Assembly (NCBI RefSeq): GCF_014805625.2
Contig: NW_023998416.1
Span: forward strand, 11,064,976-11,128,975
Reading direction: 5' to 3'
DNA: 64,000 nucleotides
Origin: Glossina fuscipes
Taxonomy: Eukaryota; Arthropoda; Insecta; Diptera; Glossinidae
In this document: positions 36,113 to 47,799 of the stretch, in pieces
Position numbering within the stretch: the first letter of the stretch is position 1
How the letters are laid out: each line of letters begins with the position of its first letter
The notes under the pieces: model-generated
The model's database searches: none
The model's input: the letters and a program-made list of their open reading frames with translations, nothing else
What the model was told of the DNA's origin: nothing
Made by a program: the position numbers and the translations under genes

Positions 36113-39100
36113 GTAAGTTTTCCTTTCATTGTTATTTATTTTATATACAGCATGTTACAATTAATGAATTCTTTCAACGTTCGTTATAAACATCGTTAAT
36201 ATAAGTCCTAAGAAAGAGTGTGGCAAACAAAAAAAATATATATTAATTTGGTTTGAGCAGATTCTTTTTGCACCCACAATCATTCACGTTAATAATGGTA
36301 TAGTTATACTGTAGATTCATCACTGCTCTTCCGAAGCTATGATTTACATTGACCGGCAATAGAGGGACCAATCAAAAATTCACGCTTCTCTGCATGCAAC
36401 GTTAAACATTCGTAACACTTCGCAAACATTGACGAATCTTGGGATCCTTTTCGGAATTTTAAACGGAAAAGGAATTTTTATAATTTCTTTTCTCATCTTC
36501 ATCTTTCTCTGGCCATACTGACCTGATATTATGAATTTTTAGCTTATCTTCTAGCCGACCACAATTACGACATATGGCTGGGCAATGCTCGGGGCAATCG
36601 TTACTCGCGTAATCATACATTCTTAGATCCAGAAGGTGAAAAATTCTGGGAGTTTAGTTGGCATGAAATTGGTGTGTACGATTTACCCGCCATGATTGAT
36701 TATATACTTAAGATAACCCGTTACAAAAGAATACAATACATCGGGCATTCGCAGGTAAAAAGATATACATTTTCTTTATTAATTGAAATAAAAATACAAT
36801 TTATAAAGGGATTAATACATATTTAGGGTTGTACAACTTTCTTTGTTATGTGCTCTATGAAACCGGAATATAACAAAAAAGTAATAATGATGCAAGCCAT
36901 GGCACCGGCAGTTTATGCCAGCGAAACCGAAGATCACCCGTACATAAGAGCAATGAGTTTGTACTTTAATGTAAGTAAGATTTTGAAAGATTTTAAAATG
37001 TTGACACGACGTGGGCAGAATACAAGCGTTAATAAACTACGAACTTCACTAGCACTCAGCAGGCCCCGAACCAGGCAGAGTCAACTAGATGATAGAATGA
37101 TCTCACTGTTCTTAAGTTTTTGTAAATAGAATGTAAACTCTATTCGACACACAAACTACAGATATTAATCAATTCATCATCAGCTTCGAAGAGTTGACAA
37201 AATCTAGCCTTAATGTCATCTATGCATCTCGTTGCCAAGCGCTGAAAATTTTGCTAAAGCAAGAAAGTATTTTTCAGGACATAAATTATGCTTGAAGGGA
37301 TGTTAAAATATTGAGATTTATCAAAAGATTTTTAGAGACATTAAAAGCCCACCATGCCCATTTTCAAATTTGATTGATATGTGGAACTGAAGTAGTAACA
37401 ATTTAAAAGATCCAAGTTGCTCTTAAAAGTTTTCGAATTTCTTGAAAGAGGTCAGGAACAAAAAGGCCTGAAATCTCAACTAATCCTGTGCAAATTCTAT
37501 AGCAGTTTTTGTTGCCCTCTATATAAAATTCTCTATAAAAATGCGACTCTGTATATGATTGTAGCAATTCTACATAGAATTATTTCAATTTTATGTAACT
37601 TGTATGCAGGATTGTAAGACCAACAAAAACAACCACATCAATGTAAACAAACAATATGTGTGTGCCCAGTATTACAAAGGCGAGTCATAGAGCCAACTTG
37701 TTTAAATGAAAAAAAAAAAAACGGATATTTACATTAGTAATCCATTTAGTAAATTTAATTTTATTTTTCTAATTAACTTCATATACCCTATCTCACTTAG
37801 GCATGCATGTCACTTCATTTGTCCATAAGTCCATCTGGTCGCCTATGTAATCTCTGTTTTAAGCATTCTCCCGGCCCCCACATTGATTTCAAATTTGATA
37901 TTGGAAGCAAGCTGGTATGGAAAATACTACTGGACTACTGGACAAGCGTGCAGTGTAACGTAACTCGAAAATATCCCTGGCTTCTTGCTTTTCTGCTCTA
38001 CAGATGCCCAACATAAATTTCTGCACGCTTTCCATAAGAATAAAAATTCGGTCACGCCCATCTAATATTATAGATCAACAAAATTTAGTTGTTGTTTTCT
38101 TTTTTTTTGCTTTTTTGCAAGATAGAGACGGAGAATGCAAAGTATTCGGTCATTGACAAGCATAAGCTTCTTCCTTGCTTTAGTTTGGAACCTAAACCGA
38201 AGTCAACTTAGAAATGCTACATTGGTAGCAATTCGATATGGAATTCTTTAACTGCATTCTTCGTAATTTCTTCAATTTTCCTTATCATAGTTCTACGTAG
38301 AATGTGACAAAAGCATCAATCAGTCCGATATCAATCAAGTAACAGAACAAGGCACGCCACTGCCAAATTTATGATAATTGTTTCCCTTTCAACTTCTTCT
38401 TAGTGCGCACAGTTTTGCCTAATACCTCTTGGGAGATGCGAGAGATTTTTATTGCACTTTCAAGCTAGAAAAAAATTTCCCTTTCCGAAGTAATCTCTCT
38501 AATAAACATTGTATTTGTAGTCGTTAGTGGGGAGCGCCATAACTGAAATGTTTAATGGTGAATTTCGTTTCCTCTGCGGCATGACCGAAGAAACCGAAAG
38601 GCTATGCATTGAAGCCGTCTTCGCTATAGTGGGACGTAATTGGAAGGAATTTAATCGAGTAAGTACAAGATTTTAATCCTTTTTTGTTTGATTTCCGAAT
38701 CTGATCTGAAACTTTCAATTACTTTAGAAAATGTTTCCAGTTATCCTTGGACATTATCCGGCCGGAGTAGCGGCAAAACAAGTTAAACATTTTATACAAA
38801 TAATCAAATCTGGACGTTTTGCTCCATACAGTTATAGTAATAGTAAGAATTATGCTTTATACAAAGAACGTGAACCGCCAGCATATAATCTATCACTGAT
38901 AACGGTACCAACCTATGTATATTACTCTACAAATGATCTCTTATGCCATCCCTCCGATGTAGAGGATATGTATAAAGATTTGGGACGACCAATAGGCAAA
39001 TACTTGGTGCCTATGAAAGAATTCAATCATATGGATTTTTTGTGGGCTTTAAATGTAAGACGTTTAGTTTATAGTAAAATGTTACAAGTCTTAAGTAAAA

Positions 39101-39141
39101 CTAAGCATCACAAAGGTAATGCAGCTGCTTATATACAGTAA
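35935..39141 (+). CDS. Gastric/lysosomal-type acid lipase (alpha/beta-hydrolase), 5' end uncertain
   Basis: Join of 35935-36112, 36543-36754, 36827-36970, 38521-38658 and 38728-39141. All junctions are GT-AG and in phase, giving 361 residues plus stop. The product should hydrolyse ester bonds of neutral lipids; this family acts in the gut lumen or lysosome. Domain order: KYGYPAEVHHVTTEDGYILT (lid-proximal start), oxyanion motif LLQHGLVDSSAGY, conserved DIWLGNARGNRYSRNH, nucleophile GHSQG (Ser129 of this join), STNDLL (Asp294) and FNHMDFLW (His325). Spacings of 165 and 31 residues fit gastric-lipase relatives, so it looks catalytically intact. The whole family is about 400-440 aa, so 40-80 N-terminal residues, including the signal peptide, lie upstream; see the exons at 34175-34357. 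A poly(A) signal follows. The symbol is left blank because many fly paralogs exist. Confidence 0.93.
36543..36754 (+). CDS. Lipase exon B
   Basis: Acceptor ATGAATTTTTAG, donor CAGGTAAAA. It encodes YLLADHNYDIWLGNARGN through ITRYKRIQYIGHSQ. The nucleophile Ser codon is TCG at 36749-36751. The 72-bp intron that follows splits the GHSQG motif between Gln and Gly. Confidence 0.92.
36827..36970 (+). CDS. Lipase exon C
   Basis: Acceptor CATATTTAG, donor AATGTAAGT. It encodes GCTTFFVMCSMKPEYNKK and on to HPYIRAMSLYFN. It begins with the final Gly of the nucleophile elbow. A frame that reads on into the 1550-bp intron (to 37129) is not used. Confidence 0.9.
38521..38658 (+). CDS. Lipase exon D
   Basis: Acceptor ACATTGTATTTGTAG, donor CGAGTAAGT, phase 0 at both ends. 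It encodes SLVGSAITEMFNGEFRFLCG through VGRNWKEFNR, part of the cap domain, which in this family is Cys-containing. Confidence 0.88.
38728..39141 (+). CDS. Lipase terminal exon E
   Basis: Acceptor CAATTACTTTAG. It encodes KMFPVILGHYPAGVAAKQVK (family motif GHxPAGxS), YALYKEREPPAYNLSLITVP, the catalytic Asp in STNDLL and the catalytic His in FNHMDFLW. The C-terminal tail is Lys/His-rich. Confidence 0.93.
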   Translation, partial: KMFPVILGHYPAGVAAKQVKHFIQIIKSGRFAPYSYSNSKNYALYKEREPPAYNLSLITVPTYVYYSTNDLLCHPSDVEDMYKDLGRPIGKYLVPMKEFNHMDFLWALNVRRLVYSKMLQVLSKTKHHKGNAAAYIQ

Positions 39142-39224
39142 ACACTTGATACAAAATTGTTTACTATAGGATTTAAATTTTCCTTTTATTTATTATACTC
39201 ATACAAATAATGACATTATTTTGT

Positions 39225-39230
39225 AATAAA
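39225..39230 (+). promoter_or_regulatory. Poly(A) signal of the lipase gene
   Basis: AATAAA lies 84 bp past the lipase stop codon. Confidence 0.6.
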
Positions 39231-39239
39231 CTGCTGAAG

Positions 39240-42200
39240 AGACTCTGCTAAAGAAGAAGAATTTCGTAAATTCTATTAATTTACCTTCTTTGAAGGCTGT
39301 TTATTTTTCAAATTTTTTTTTTTTTTTTTTTTTTGCAAATCTACTTATATACTTTTCGTAAGTTCGTAAGTCCATAAAAGATTGCTGATAATAATTTTTT
39401 TTTTTTATTTTTTTTTTTTTTTGGAAGAATCTAAATTTTAATAAGAAGTTAGAAAGCTGTCGTCGAATGTGTAAAGAAGCTGGGTATATATGGCGGATCA
39501 TATAAATGAAAGAAATATATAAGATCGCTTAAGACTAACTTTTGGAGAAATTCTACTTTTTTTTTGGTTTTTTTTTTTTTTTATATGGATTTAGGTGTGC
39601 AAAGCTAATATGCACCCCAGACAAACTCGTGATAACAAATCCCGGGTGTCGCTTTGAGTTTTACAAATGAAAATAAACAAGCTCGCAAAGTAATATTGTT
39701 GTTGTTGTGTTGTTGCTAGTACTCTTGTTGGCGAACGCCATGGAACCAATACTATCGCTTGAGCAAAATACGTAGTACCTATTAGACTAGAGTGACATAA
39801 AAAATGTAAATTTTTTTTCTTTATATTCTCCTTCGCTTGTGGTATAAGGAAATATAAAGTTTGTGCCGATGTATGGTACTGTATCTGTTCATTTTTCTGG
39901 CTGTCTCTCTGTCCTGTTTTTTGCCTTCAACAGGTCGTAAGTTTTCAAATATTTTGATGAAATTTGGTAAACCGATTTATTTTGAGCCAAAGACGATCGG
40001 ACAACTTTTTTTGAACATTCCTCGTATAAAGCTTTACTTTGATAGATAGTTATATGAATAAGTGCATTAAGTGAAGTGATGTAGGGAATTTAATGGCGGA
40101 CCTTTTCCCAGTATAGCGCTTTCACTTATTTTAGAATAACTAGGAATATTTTGGCAAACAAACTCGCAAAAAGTCGAGAAATTTCAAAATTCATATGCTT
40201 TTTGTAATAGTTACGAAAATTGCGTCGAATTTCAACGCATCTCTTCCCCACGTTCGATATTTTGAGTTGAAATAAAGATAAACGCCAGTCCCAATGGATA
40301 TATGCCATTTTTAGTAAATATAGTAATTAGTATATGGCATATAGAAAATATGATTCTAACTGCTAGATCCCCAGATACCTATTCGACAAGTTCTTCTTCC
40401 ATTTTTGGTAAATTATACCTTAACTTTTGCAAGCGTAGGATAAATTACAAACATTTGCAAAGACTAAGAGTACGTTTTTCTTGTGTTTGTGATAACAAGC
40501 CACCAAGCTTTACGGAGAGGAATGAAAATTTCGTAATAGTACAAACTAAACTCTTAGTGAATACAAAACTGTAGGAAACAAATTTGCATTTGAAAATGTT
40601 GTTGAACAGAATATTGGTGTCAGTACAACTGATGCCATTACAACGCACTACACATTGATGATTGTGTGTGTGTGTGATAATAATAATAACAAAAACAACA
40701 TTTGAATTCAACAAGAAATTGCAAAATGTCATTTGCAATCGTCTTCATCTGGGTTATGTTTTCATCTTTTCGAACTTTAACCCACCCATTCTCCACTAAG
40801 AGGCTTACTTATATACAATACAAGCAACTAAAGAATCTTTATGGTCTTCACTTCTTCTACTCCGCAGCGTACGCAGTCAGGAAACGGCAAACAAACAGAA
40901 TGCCAAAATTTATATTCTTCTCTTCGTTCGTTAACTTTTTTGAACCGAACGCAGTGAAATTATTTATATTTCAACACTTTTGCATCTAAACTAAGGCACT
41001 TTATGCCTTATCATCACATTGTTGTCAACATCTCAAAGTAATCATCATCAACAGCAACTTGATTTTCTACTTACCAGTTTATTTTATGCTTGTCCTAGGC
41101 AAACAAACAAATGCACCAACTCTTTCTTGACTTTATGGAAAATTTCAAAGTTTTTTACTCAAAGTACTTTACTCAAAAATTTGTTCCCTTTTTTCATTTT
41201 TTTTTTCTCTTTTTTCTCGTTTTTCTTTTCTTTTTTTTTTTTTGTAAGAAAAGTCTTGTTTTTCTGTTATTTCTTTGCTTACTCGTTTTCCGAACTTTAG
41301 TTCATTAAATTTTCCATCACATTTATTGAAATGAGATTTCTTCTACGAAATATTGATTCCTTACTTTATGCTAGACTTGATTTTAATTTATTTAAAAATT
41401 CAAGTGTTGATTTCTTTAATAAAAACTAAAAAAAAAAAAAAAAAAAAACAAGTATGTGAAATTATGAAAAACAAAACAAACAACATAACATCCATTAAAA
41501 TAGTTTAAGATTATCCTGCAGAGAACATGCATCCAAAAAGAGAGAGCGAGCAAGAGAGAGAGAGAGAGATAGAAAGAGTTACTAACTTTTGTTTTAAATT
41601 AATTTTCTAATACTCTCAATAACTCTGCTTAATTCAATTCAATTCAATTCGCTGCTCTAAAGAAAACAAAAAGAAACTTTTTTACTAACTATTATGGAGA
41701 GAATATTAACTCGGCTGCACATTAATCATTTATAGAATACAATGTATAATATATAGTATGGATATATACATATACACGAGCACGGTTCAAGATTAAAAAG
41801 TGTATTCAGTGTTTGAAGAAAACTTTTATTACATTTTTATATATATATTGTTTTTGCACTTTTATGTAAAATAAAAATAAAACGAACATATGCTGCATGT
41901 TCACTACGCTTTCATATAAGTTTACGCATGAGTTGCTCTAAATGCTTGCACACACATAGATCTACACATGTGTATGTATACAATATATTCCGCAAACAGA
42001 ATATCATGTTTAACTATATGTTATGCTATTGTTATTTGTATTCCATATGAGCAGATGTGCATATGTAATATGTGTACGAGTACGTGTTCCTGTATTCTGC
42101 GTTTAGTGTTAATAAATCAAGTACAATTAAGTCATCAATAATAAGCTGCTTCGTGTAGCAGTTTACTAGACTGAACAGTTTGTGGAAGCAGTTGCGTTCG

Positions 42201-42590
42201 TGTTTCCTAAACTTATACATACAATTCAGATTGTCTTTTCTTTTTTTTTTTTTTTTCTCTGCAAGTTACGGAAAACAAAAATAACAATAATAATATTCAG
42301 ACGATTTTAGTCGATCCAAAGTAAATATTTCAATACTCAACAGCTTTTGGTTGCTACTTCTTAGTGAATTTTATAAGGTTGGCTAAGAATTTTTTCAAAC
42401 AAACACGCAATATAGATCTCAGTGGCTTTTCATGGTTTATGGTATCAATAAAAGTAGTAGTGCTGTTTATTAGCAGTCGAGGAAAAATTCCGCTAGCGAT
42501 TTCTTGATATCGCGTAGTATATGCAGGCGTTACTGTGTCCAAAAAATCAGATCAATTTAATTTTTTCCTTTTTTAATTCAATTCCAGCCT
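39240..42590. other. Gene-free stretch 3' of the lipase
   Basis: It holds T22 (39313-39334), A21 (41428-41448), an (AG)n run (41539-41569), an AATTC repeat near 41635 and an interspersed repeat copy (39855-40060). Several open frames at 40302-41308 show no domain or bias. Confidence 0.5.
39855..40060 (-). repeat. Degenerate interspersed repeat, copy 7
   Basis: CTGGCTGTCTCTCTGTCC, then ATATTTTGATGAAATTTG (identical to copy 4), AAACCGATTTATTTTGAGCC and GATCGGACAAC occur in the copy-4 order. Confidence 0.6.
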
Positions 42591-42599
42591 CCTTTGAAG

Positions 42600-42890
42600 A
42601 ATAATTTAATGTAAACGACGCATAAGACCCGTATAATGCTCCTTGTTAACAACTTGGCCTGGCGTAAGGAATTCATAGTGCACAACACCGCGATAATCGA
42701 AGAAGACTCACCTTGAGTTTTTAACGACTTTGGCGCGATTTTTTCCGTCTCAGTTGAGTATGCGCTCGATTGATCGATTTTTGCCGGGTTGTATGCGTAG
42801 ATCCAAATCTCAGCTCATTTCATTTTATATACGAAATTTAATGCAACTTCTTTGCTCAACGAAATCGCAAAACATAGTTTTCTTCTCGCA
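42600..42890 (-). mobile_element. Internally deleted mariner transposase relic
   Basis: Minus-strand blocks in order: CDFVEQRSCIKFRI (42880-42835), matching the mariner start (xxFVEQRxxIKFCxK); IWIYAYNPAKIDQSSAYSTE, matching ETWIYAYDPETKxQSSxW; and FFDYRGVVHYEFLTPGQVVN followed by KEHYTGLMRRLH, matching VFFDYRGVVHxEFLPxGxTVNKEYYxxVMRRLR. The segment between the N-terminus and the GDET motif is deleted, frames shift between blocks, and the aligned first catalytic Asp is Ala. Sequence after MRRL is lost. Clearly dead. Confidence 0.85.
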
Positions 42891-43019
42891 CAAAATCAAG
42901 CGTTTATGATGTGAAATTTTGACACAAGCGTCTGTCGCAATGCTACCAATTTACAAAAAAAAAGTATTTCCGATGTTCGATATATCAGCTGAGTTTGAGT
43001 TGAATAGTGATCTTATGTT

Positions 43020-46000
43020 TGCACCCAACATGATTTCGTTTTATCGTTTATTTGGCATTGAAGAATTCTAAATTTTATGTTTACCAGTAATTTCAGTGAC
43101 CCGCAGTACAAGGGACGTTCCCACGTCACTTTTTACACATTAGTATACTCGTCGCCATCGAGATCACTTAATTGATGATATCCAATACGATGAGTTGTTT
43201 TTAGATAGGAGCACGGGGTGGTGTTAAGAAATAACAGAGGGCATATAAATAATGAGTAAGTAGAAGGGCTTGCGGATGGATGTTCACCAATTAGGAAGTC
43301 CAGCCTTCGACAATATTTATGTAAAAGCAAGCGGCGTTAACATTAACTGCGATGATGAAACAGATACATCGAAAAAGTCTGTAACGAAGCAAAGGGAAGA
43401 ACGGACGCACGCGCATTTTTCACGATATGCAATATAAGCAGGTATCTAGCAAAAAAGTACTCTGTGGAAAATATTTAACGTTAACCACTCAGCGAAACTT
43501 TATCTCAGACAGTCTGTACGAAACTTCTATATAAGGCAAAAGTTAAAGGGCGAAAAAACCGCAAAACCTTAGGGATGAAGTTAGTTTTACAACATGAATG
43601 GATGAAATACCAAATACTCTTACCAATGTAAACTATACGTAGTGGACTATTACGAAAATAAATAAAAATAAAGTGGGAAGGTAATTTTTGATTAGTTCAT
43701 AGGATATTTTACAACGAATAATTTATCGTGAGCGAGCGGCAAAGGATATCCTAAAAACCGAATAAAAAAATTATTTTTCGATAAAACTAAATGCAAATTT
43801 ATTTTCATTCACTGAGTCTGTATGGACAATGTGTTGACGATGAATGCAATTATTGGAGCTAGTAAAGGTAGACCTGTAAAATAGTCTAAGTAGATTGTTT
43901 ACGAGAGCATTGTAGTCATTTAGCGGCATCTTTTCTTTATAACGTTTAATTTTTATCTTTAAAAATATATATCATAGGTTTTTCTCTTTATATTAAAAAG
44001 AAAAGAAAAGAAGAACACTATAAATACCAACGACACTTTATCAGGGGAAGGCACCTGAACGTCCACGTTTTTGATACACTTTCAGCTTTCTCTCCTCTGT
44101 TTTTAATTTAATTCTAATTTTCACAATTAATGTAAACTTAAAGGCGTAGAATTGTATATGCATTTGCTTTGTAAACGCATAATAAAATGTGAGTTTGTAT
44201 CAAGAAACCATTACCAGAATTTTCGCCCTTATAACTAACGAGAGCGCGAGAGCCAAAACTTGAAAGACTTGAACGACAAATGTTTGTAGTTTGGTTTAGA
44301 GAAAAATTTATTTTTCCCTACGATGAACTGTAGGACTTACATTAATAAAAATATTATTAAAATACTAACAGATTAAATAAAAAATCAGCAAATCTTTAAT
44401 TACTTCTGTTATGATATGTCTCGTTGAGGATATTCCAAATTTCATTTCGGATCATTTAGCGAACATAGAACATTTAGAACACTTCAGTGTGAAATAAACG
44501 ATGAACGGAAACGGAATCATATTTGCTGCATACACATATATTGTTTAGTTTTTTCACATTCACACTTAAATATATATATGCATATTAACTTAAATGTTAT
44601 ATGTGCTCGTGCTTTGCAAACGTTGCAGAGGATGTGATGCTGTATTAAGAAACAATTAACGGAATATTCTTAGTGAGGATAAAAAAGCAAGCATATAAAT
44701 GACTGCTAATAGATAGCATTATGGATAAGAGAGACGTAAAAAATTTGTCAGTTTCTCTTACTAGATGGAAAGTTTATACTTGTAATCTTTCCTGGTCCTC
44801 TGTAATCTAAAACCTAAGTTGTCAGCAGAGATAGAGGATGTTATGTAATAGTGAAACTATCACAACATAATCTCTGATTAATAGATATGCTTGCGAATAA
44901 ATATGTAGCTTAACATAATCAAAGTCTAAAATAGCCAAGAGCATTTATCATGACATACTTGAAGGACAAACGTAATAATTGGTAGATTTGCTTTCTTGCT
45001 TTTTTGAAAAAGTGTAATTTTTAGGACGTTTCCACGTTTGAAGAATATCACGCGACTCTACTTCTCTTTTCAAGAAATCGAAAGGCAACTACTTAAAATG
45101 CTTCCACTGGCCATCCATGACAACAACTCTTGCTTTTCCAACAAGACCTTTACAAGACCTTTTTCCTCCATCTATTTGTCTTTTTAATCGAATATTTATT
45201 TACGCTATCCGTGTACCTGCGGTAATCACAATCACTGAGTCAAAGTGAAATCTCGTCTCCTCTATCTACTCCGATATTGATTATTTTGATAATGCTGTCT
45301 ACCTGTCCTCCGGGGGCTTGATCTTTTCCAACACTTTACTTTCGTACGAAAAATTTAAATACGATTTGATACCAACGAACATACAGGCTCACGCCAAACA
45401 TATTCATCTATACATTTACCTTCAAACGTACATAAAATGCTCGCTCCAACTACGCTAATTAGATCTTCTTTTTCTTCTGCGAGTCAACAAATCAACAACA
45501 GATAATTTACTGAGTTGAGTATGTAAAGTTCAACTTGAACAAAAAGTTCTCGGTTTCAATCTCTCTCTCCCCTCTTTTCTCATTTTTATTGCTACATTTT
45601 TTCCCGAGTTTCGACATAAAAGTATCATTTTGAAAATTAATTAAAAAGTATCTCTTAATAACTATCATCTTTTTTTCTTTTTTTTTTTGCTGTCTTTATT
45701 TAGGATTCATTTTCATTAAAATTTCTCTCATTGAAAACAAGCAATCATGCAGAAATAATTTACCATAAATAAATTACAATATAACAAACATACATTATAT
45801 GAATTTTTTTCTTTTTTTTCTTTTTTATTCTCTTTTTTCCTTCTCGTCGTCGTATCAATGAGTAATGCATTTATTTTATATTATATAATAAATGGGCAAT
45901 GAAATCATTTATAAGAGTTTTTCATTTTTCATTTAATGAGTAATAAAATTCATAGTCAACGAAGCAAACTTAAATCGAATTAAAATTCATATATAAAATA

Positions 46001-46379
46001 TTTTTGGTTAAATGCTTTACTATAAATAAAGATTTTCTAAATTACAGAAATTCACCTACAGATCATTTAAGATGTAAAAGTAAAATTATTTATATTGTTA
46101 ACTTATAAAATTTACTTTATCAAGCATTAAGCAGCTTGAAGACGCAGCAAAATGAAGTTATGCTGTCTGCATAAATTATGTACATCCATTAACTATTTTT
46201 GCTTCATACGGAAAGTATGTAAAAGTATTCAGAATTTCAAGAACAATGCTTTTTATATCGCATGATAGCAATAGCGTGGGTGATATTATTGGCGAAAAAG
46301 ATCGAAAACTCGTTTAAAGCCTATCCGTTACATCCAATGCCACTCGTAGTACAAGAGGATGTTAAGTTTGACTTGAAAT
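43020..46379. other. Gene-free AT-rich stretch
   Basis: No supported gene. Noted only: low-complexity T-rich segments near 45670 and 45805. Confidence 0.45.
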
Positions 46380-46640
46380 GGACTGAATTTTTTACTGTTA
46401 TAGTTGATCAGGATCGCTTTCTCAATCGATCTGAGCTTGTATGTCCATGTGACCCTCTCGCCATTTGTCTCTTGTTGTTCTGTTTTCAAGGTACAGGCCG
46501 TTCTGTTTTCTTTTGTACACAGATGTATTTTGGCCCAAAGACAAACCCTATTGAAAAATCTTCGAATCGGACAACTTTCTCGAATACCTTCCATACTACG
46601 TGTCATTTAAGAAAAAAAACAAAAATAGATATGAATAACT
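46380..46640 (-). repeat. Degenerate interspersed repeat, copy 8
   Basis: CGATCTGAGCTTGTATGTCC, TTGGCCCAAAGACAA and TCTTCGAATCGGACAACTTT occur in the order seen in copies 4 and 7. The 130-aa plus-strand frame (46262-46654), the second longest in the window, lies mostly within it and is not taken as a gene. Confidence 0.5.
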
Positions 46641-46738
46641 GTAGGGTGGTGTAGGGCCATGGCCCACTGCGACGATTTTGCTTGCTTTCCCTTCAGGTTT
46701 TAATGTCCCTTCTGAGTTCAAAGCCAACGGATATTTTC

Positions 46739-46748
46739 AAAATGATAA
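46739..46748 (+). repeat. SINE copy 2, left target-site duplication
   Basis: AAAATGATAA, repeated at 46888-46897. Confidence 0.7.
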
Positions 46749-46887
46749 TTATCCACCTGAATGGCCAAGTAGACAAAGAGTCTCAACTCTTCCAAGTTTT
46801 CAATAAAGCTGATAGTCTTAGATGCTAGTGCTTTAAGACCTTATTTCTAGAACTTATTTCTCTGCGTAACTTAATTATAATAATAAT
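46749..46887 (+). mobile_element. tRNA-derived SINE, copy 2 (internally deleted)
   Basis: It starts TTATCCACCTGAATGGCCAA, parallel to copy 1 (TATCCGCCTGAGTGGCCGAG). It has lost about 35-40 bp covering the B box, then rejoins and keeps the 26-bp core containing TCTTAGATGCTAGTGCTTTA and an AATAAT tail. A separate 10-bp duplication at the flanks shows it as an independent insertion. Loss of the B box means it could not be transcribed from its own promoter. Confidence 0.8.
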
Positions 46888-46897
46888 AAAATGATAA
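46888..46897 (+). repeat. SINE copy 2, right target-site duplication
   Basis: AAAATGATAA, identical to 46739-46748. Confidence 0.7.
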
Positions 46898-46899
46898 CT

Positions 46900-47768
46900 A
46901 ATTGAAAGAGAGTGTCTTTGCACCAACCCCATGTTTGCAAAGTAATGGTTATCCTTAAGCAATAGCTAAAGTAGATTCTCATCATTAACACAGCTTCAGC
47001 TGGAGAAATTTTTCTAATAACTTATTTTTCGACTCCCATGCGCTTGCGCTTTTTGTTATTTTAAAGAAACTTTACTTATAAAAGTAGGAAAACAATGGTC
47101 AAAGTCAAGCTGATCTTCAGCAATTTCAACATTACTTTTAGGACTTTATCCCAACGATATGGTGCCTTTCGCTGAAGAATCAAAGAGACTGTAAGTTTTT
47201 TTTATAGTAAAATGGAAGCTTTCAAGATATTTGGTTTAAGGCGTAAATTTTCAAACAAATTCTGATATCTTCATTTAAGGTTATGTCTACTAGGAGTACG
47301 TTCATTTCCCGAAATTTATTGTAAAAAAGCAAAAAGACTATTAATCGAATACGCTTCCGAACTTGCTTTGTTTATTGGAATTTTAATATTGAAGAAATCT
47401 ATTCACAGTGATGCCTCAGATGGCCAAAGTATTTTGAAAATCCTCATAGAAATTTTGAATATATTTGCGCACTTACTGAGAATTTCAGATAAATACAGAG
47501 CTAAGATTTATCGAAAACATTTCCCAAAGCCGTTTATAAGTGCTCAGTTGAAAGTGGGCTCGATCGCCTATCTATGACTTTGTTAAAGCGGACAAACTAT
47601 ACTAACTTGAATTTTCAAAATTTTTAATGATTAGTTTTTTGTTAAATATTGTTGTTACAAATTCTGGAAAATGTAGTATTTCAATTTAATCAAAACAAAA
47701 TAAATTTGAACCTAGTGTAATAAAATAAGAAATCATTATATAAACAAGTTTATTTATATTATTTAAAC

Positions 47769-47799
<31 letters not shown>

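Noticed and set aside
36848..37129. 93-aa frame continuing past lipase exon C
   Set aside because: It reads through a consensus GTAAGT donor at 36971; the sequence after it no longer resembles lipase.
44130..44670. Apparent duplication of about 90 bp (44140-44230 versus 44580-44660)
   Set aside because: Resemblance is limited to short AT-rich words in similar order; it could not be distinguished from chance by eye.
46262..46654. 130-aa plus-strand open frame
   Set aside because: It lies mostly within a degenerate interspersed repeat and has no domain; the opposite strand is also open there.
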